A stretch of DNA of 50,911 nt from Spirochaetaceae bacterium (GTDB taxonomy: Bacteria; Spirochaetota; Spirochaetia; SZUA-6; Bin103): contig JAPPNY010000034.1 in assembly GCA_028818385.1 (NCBI GenBank), positions 1 through 50,911 of the forward strand. Direction: 5' to 3'. Position 1 is the stretch's first letter. Each line of letters starts with the position of its first letter. Position numbers and translations under genes: made by a program. Below the pieces are notes generated by a model. The model searched no databases. It was not told the origin of the DNA and saw only the letters and a program-made list of their open reading frames with translations. This document shows positions 48,714-50,911 of the stretch, in pieces.

Positions 48714-50911
48714 GGCTGCGCTTCGACCTGCCGGCCGACGTCGCCGGCGAGGTCACCGAGGTTCTGGCGGGCGAGGAGGTCCGCTACGCGGTGCCGGCCG
48801 ACCTGACCGCGGACTCGCGGTACGGCGACGGCTGGACCGTGGTCGGCGCCACGCGGGTCGCGGTGCGGCCGGCAGGCGTTTCCGGCTGGCGGACGGTCGC
48901 GCTCGCCGACGTGGAGCGATTCCAGGCCGACGCCATGGTCGGCTGCGGCCGCCTGATCGCCGAGCCGGCGGCGGCCGGCGGGCACGACGGCAACGGCGCG
49001 CGCACGCTGGCGCGCTACTCGATGCGCCACGCGCCGCGCTACGCGACCGTCGCGCGCGCCCTCAACCAGTTGATCGAGGGAAAGGAGCCGCGCTACCGCG
49101 ACGCGCCGGACGAAGGGATCTGCCCGACCTGCGGCCGGCGCCGCGAAGGGGGCACCCGGGTCTGCCGGGCGTGCACGAGCCGGGCGGCCATGGTGCGCCG
49201 GCTGTGGGGGGTCGCGCGTCGACAGCTCCGCTGGGTCATGGCGGCGATGGCGCTGTTCACCGGCCACACGCTGCTGGCGCTCCTGCCACCGGAGCTCACC
49301 CGTATCCTCATCGACGACTACCTGACGCCACGCCGAGCCGAGCTGGTGGCCGTACTGGCGCTGATCGGTGCGCTGGCCCTGGCCTACGGTGGCCACGCGT
49401 TGCTGGCCGCCTTCAGCCGCCGGGCGACCGCGCGGGTCGCCACCGGCCTGTCCCGCGATCTGCGCCGGATGGTGTTCACGCACGTGCAGAAGCTGTCGCT
49501 GGCCTACCTGAGCACGCGCGACGCCGGCGACATCCTCAACCGGGTCAGCCGGGACACCCGCAAGGTCCAGACGTTCATCAACTTCTGGCTCACCGACAGC
49601 CTCGCTCAGGTGCTCACGCTGATCGGCGTGGCCGTGATCCTCTTCCTGCGCGAGTGGCGCCTGGCGGTGCTGGTGCTGGTCCCGGTACCGGTGGTGGTCG
49701 TGCTGACGCACAGCGTGTGGAAGCACGTGCGGACGCTGTTCCGCCGTGAGCACCGGATGCTCGACAAGGTCGACACGTTGCTGCAGGACATCCTGGCCGG
49801 CATCCGCGTGGTCAAGGCGTTCGGCCGCGAGCGGTCGGAGGTCGGCCGCTTCCGGCAGCGCTCCGCCGAGCTGCGCGACGTCACGCTGCGCAACGAGCGG
49901 ACCTGGGCCGTCCTGACGCCGACCTGGACCTTCGTCATGCGCTTCGGGGAGTTCCTGGTCTTCCTGGCCGGCGGCTACCTGGTCCTGGGAGCGGAGATGA
50001 AGGTGGGCGAGCTGGTGCAGTTCGTGCAGTACGCGATGATCATCTACGGGCCGCTGGCCATGATCGCCGGCCTCCCCAAGCAGTTCGCCGAGTCGATGAG
50101 CGCCGCCGAGCGCGTGTTCGAGATCATCGACGAGCCGCAAGAGGTCGCCGATTCGGCCAGCTCCAGGCGCCTGTCGATCGACGGAACGGTCCGGTTCGAG
50201 GGGGTGGTGTTCGGCTACCAGAGCCACGAGCCGGTGCTGGAGGACATCTGCCTGCAGGTGGATCCGGGAGAGATGATCGGCATCGTCGGCCACTCCGGCG
50301 CCGGCAAGACCACCCTCATCAATCTGTTGATTCGGCTCTACGACCCCGACGAGGGACGGATCACGATCGACGCCGTCGACCTGCGCGACATCGAGCAGCG
50401 CGACCTGCACCGTCAGGTCGGCGTGGTCCTGCAGGAGACCTTCCTGTTCGCCGGCACCATCGCCGAGAACATCCTCTACGCCAAGCCGGACGCGACCCGG
50501 CGGCAGGTCATCGACGCCGCCAAGGTCGCCCGCGCCCACGACTTCATCTGCGCTTTCGCGGACGGCTACGACACCCTGGTGGGCGAGCGCGGGCAGCGGC
50601 TCTCCGGCGGCGAGCGCCAGCGGGTCGCGATCGCGCGCGCCATCCTGCACGACCCCCGCATCCTGATCCTGGACGAGGCGACCGCGGCCGTCGACAGCGA
50701 AACCGAAGAGATGATCCAGGAGGGCCTGTTCGCCCTGATGCGCGGGCGCACCACCTTCGCGATCGCCCACCGGCTGGCCACCCTGCGCAACGCCGACCGC
50801 CTGGTGGTGCTGGACAAGGGCCGGCTCGCCGAGGTCGGCACCCACGCCGAGCTGATGGCCGCCGGCGGCATCTACCACGGCCTGGTGCAGTCGCAGCGCC
50901 GCATGAACCGC
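48710..50911 (+). CDS. ABC exporter half (second copy), 3' end outside window
   Basis: The frame is open from GTG 48710 to the last base of the window (734 codons) and has no stop, so the gene continues to the right. The protein parallels the first exporter: an N-terminal PH-like domain (RYGDGWTVVGATRVAV, then LARYSMRHAPRYATVARAL), a zinc ribbon CPTCGRRREGGTRVCRAC, six membrane helices with LSTRDAGDILNRVSRDTRKVQ, and an NBD with GHSGAGKTT, VLQETFLFAG, LSGGERQR and LILDEATAAVDSETEE. The end, YHGLVQSQRRMNR, is close to where such proteins finish. It overlaps the DUF1854 stop as GTGA. It probably forms a heterodimer with the 45940 product. Confidence 0.92.
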   Translation, partial: MRLRFDLPADVAGEVTEVLAGEEVRYAVPADLTADSRYGDGWTVVGATRVAVRPAGVSGWRTVALADVERFQADAMVGCGRLIAEPAAAGGHDGNGARTLARYSMRHAPRYATVARALNQLIEGKEPRYRDAPDEGICPTCGRRREGGTRVCRACTSRAAMVRRLWGVARRQLRWVMAAMALFTGHTLLALLPPELTRILIDDYLTPRRAELVAVLALIGALALAYGGHALLAAFSRRATARVATGLSRDLRRMVFTHVQKLSLAYLSTRDAGDILNRVSRDTRKVQTFINFWLTDSLAQVLTLIGVAVILFLREWRLAVLVLVPVPVVVVLTHSVWKHVRTLFRREHRMLDKVDTLLQDILAGIRVVKAFGRERSEVGRFRQRSAELRDVTLRNERTWAVLTPTWTFVMRFGEFLVFLAGGYLVLGAEMKVGELVQFVQYAMIIYGPLAMIAGLPKQFAESMSAAERVFEIIDEPQEVADSASSRRLSIDGTVRFEGVVFGYQSHEPVLEDICLQVDPGEMIGIVGHSGAGKTTLINLLIRLYDPDEGRITIDAVDLRDIEQRDLHRQVGVVLQETFLFAGTIAENILYAKPDATRRQVIDAAKVARAHDFICAFADGYDTLVGERGQRLSGGERQRVAIARAILHDPRILILDEATAAVDSETEEMIQEGLFALMRGRTTFAIAHRLATLRNADRLVVLDKGRLAEVGTHAELMAAGGIYHGLVQSQRRMNR

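Noticed and set aside
1..50911. CRISPR arrays, tRNA and rRNA genes
   Set aside because: No regularly spaced direct repeats with unique spacers, no T-loop/anticodon arrangement and no rRNA-like sequence were seen by eye.
45940..50911. Cyanophycin operon
   Set aside because: Only the associated ABC/DUF1854 genes are present. No synthetase or cyanophycinase is in the window, so the pathway was not called.

Overview
The window is high-GC DNA, densely coding on both strands and bacterial. The best lineage clue is a 1505-residue secreted protein at 28286-32803. It carries about twelve FSPNGDG/FSPDGDG-type Ig-like repeats and an OmpA-type C-terminus, an architecture I associate with Spirochaetota. 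The many sugar and acid catabolic genes suggest a free-living or host-associated heterotroph rather than a reduced pathogen. The lineage is inference; no rRNA or tRNA gene was seen.

Layout. 1-800: the tail of a lower-GC gene entering from the left edge, then a non-coding, possibly decayed stretch. 800-2772: NAD-dependent formate dehydrogenase and a PIN-toxin/Phd-type antitoxin pair with a perfect 16-bp palindrome against the antitoxin start. 2848-11783: rlmN, a DadA-like flavoprotein, an HD phosphohydrolase, a Gfo/Idh/MocA dehydrogenase, a threonine aldolase and a 1007-residue Asp-box propeller protein. 11784-13197: a lower-GC island with a frameshifted pseudogene and a HicB/HicA-like small gene pair. 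13198-18633: metG, then a three-gene sugar cassette (two Gfo/Idh/MocA dehydrogenases around a TIM-barrel isomerase/epimerase). 18630-21853: an isolated cobU on the minus strand, a diaminopentanoate-dehydrogenase-like gene, prs, and an rpsR with a repeat tail.

21913-28194: a tightly overlapping plus-strand run of a DsbD-alpha-like lipoprotein, a PurF with a 116-residue N-terminal extension, a LigD-like end-joining protein whose ligase domain has lost its catalytic residues, a cytochrome P450 and a small membrane protein. 28286-33936 (minus): the Ig-repeat/OmpA protein and an enolase-superfamily dehydratase. 34143-41427: acyl-CoA ligase, LDH2-type dehydrogenase, M14 peptidase, UxaE-type epimerase, TSUP permease and an MraY-like transferase.

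41428-44893: a 127-bp inverted-repeat element, then a voltage-gated-type potassium channel divergent from a DUF350 membrane protein, a Ser-rich secreted protein and a probable DUF2491 protein. The divergent promoters interleave over a single 17-bp palindrome. 44890-50911: a second threonine aldolase, then an ABC exporter / DUF1854 / ABC exporter cassette, the last gene running off the right edge.

Genes are often joined by 4-nt NTGA start/stop overlaps (3873, 7642, 8760, 24469, 26577, 43398, 44890, 48153, 48710), which implies translational coupling and supported several start choices. The most interesting items are the degenerate-ligase LigD, the PurF N-terminal fusion, the channel/DUF350/DUF2491 module with its shared operator, the ABC-DUF1854-ABC cassette, the HicAB-like pair and the 127-bp inverted-repeat element.
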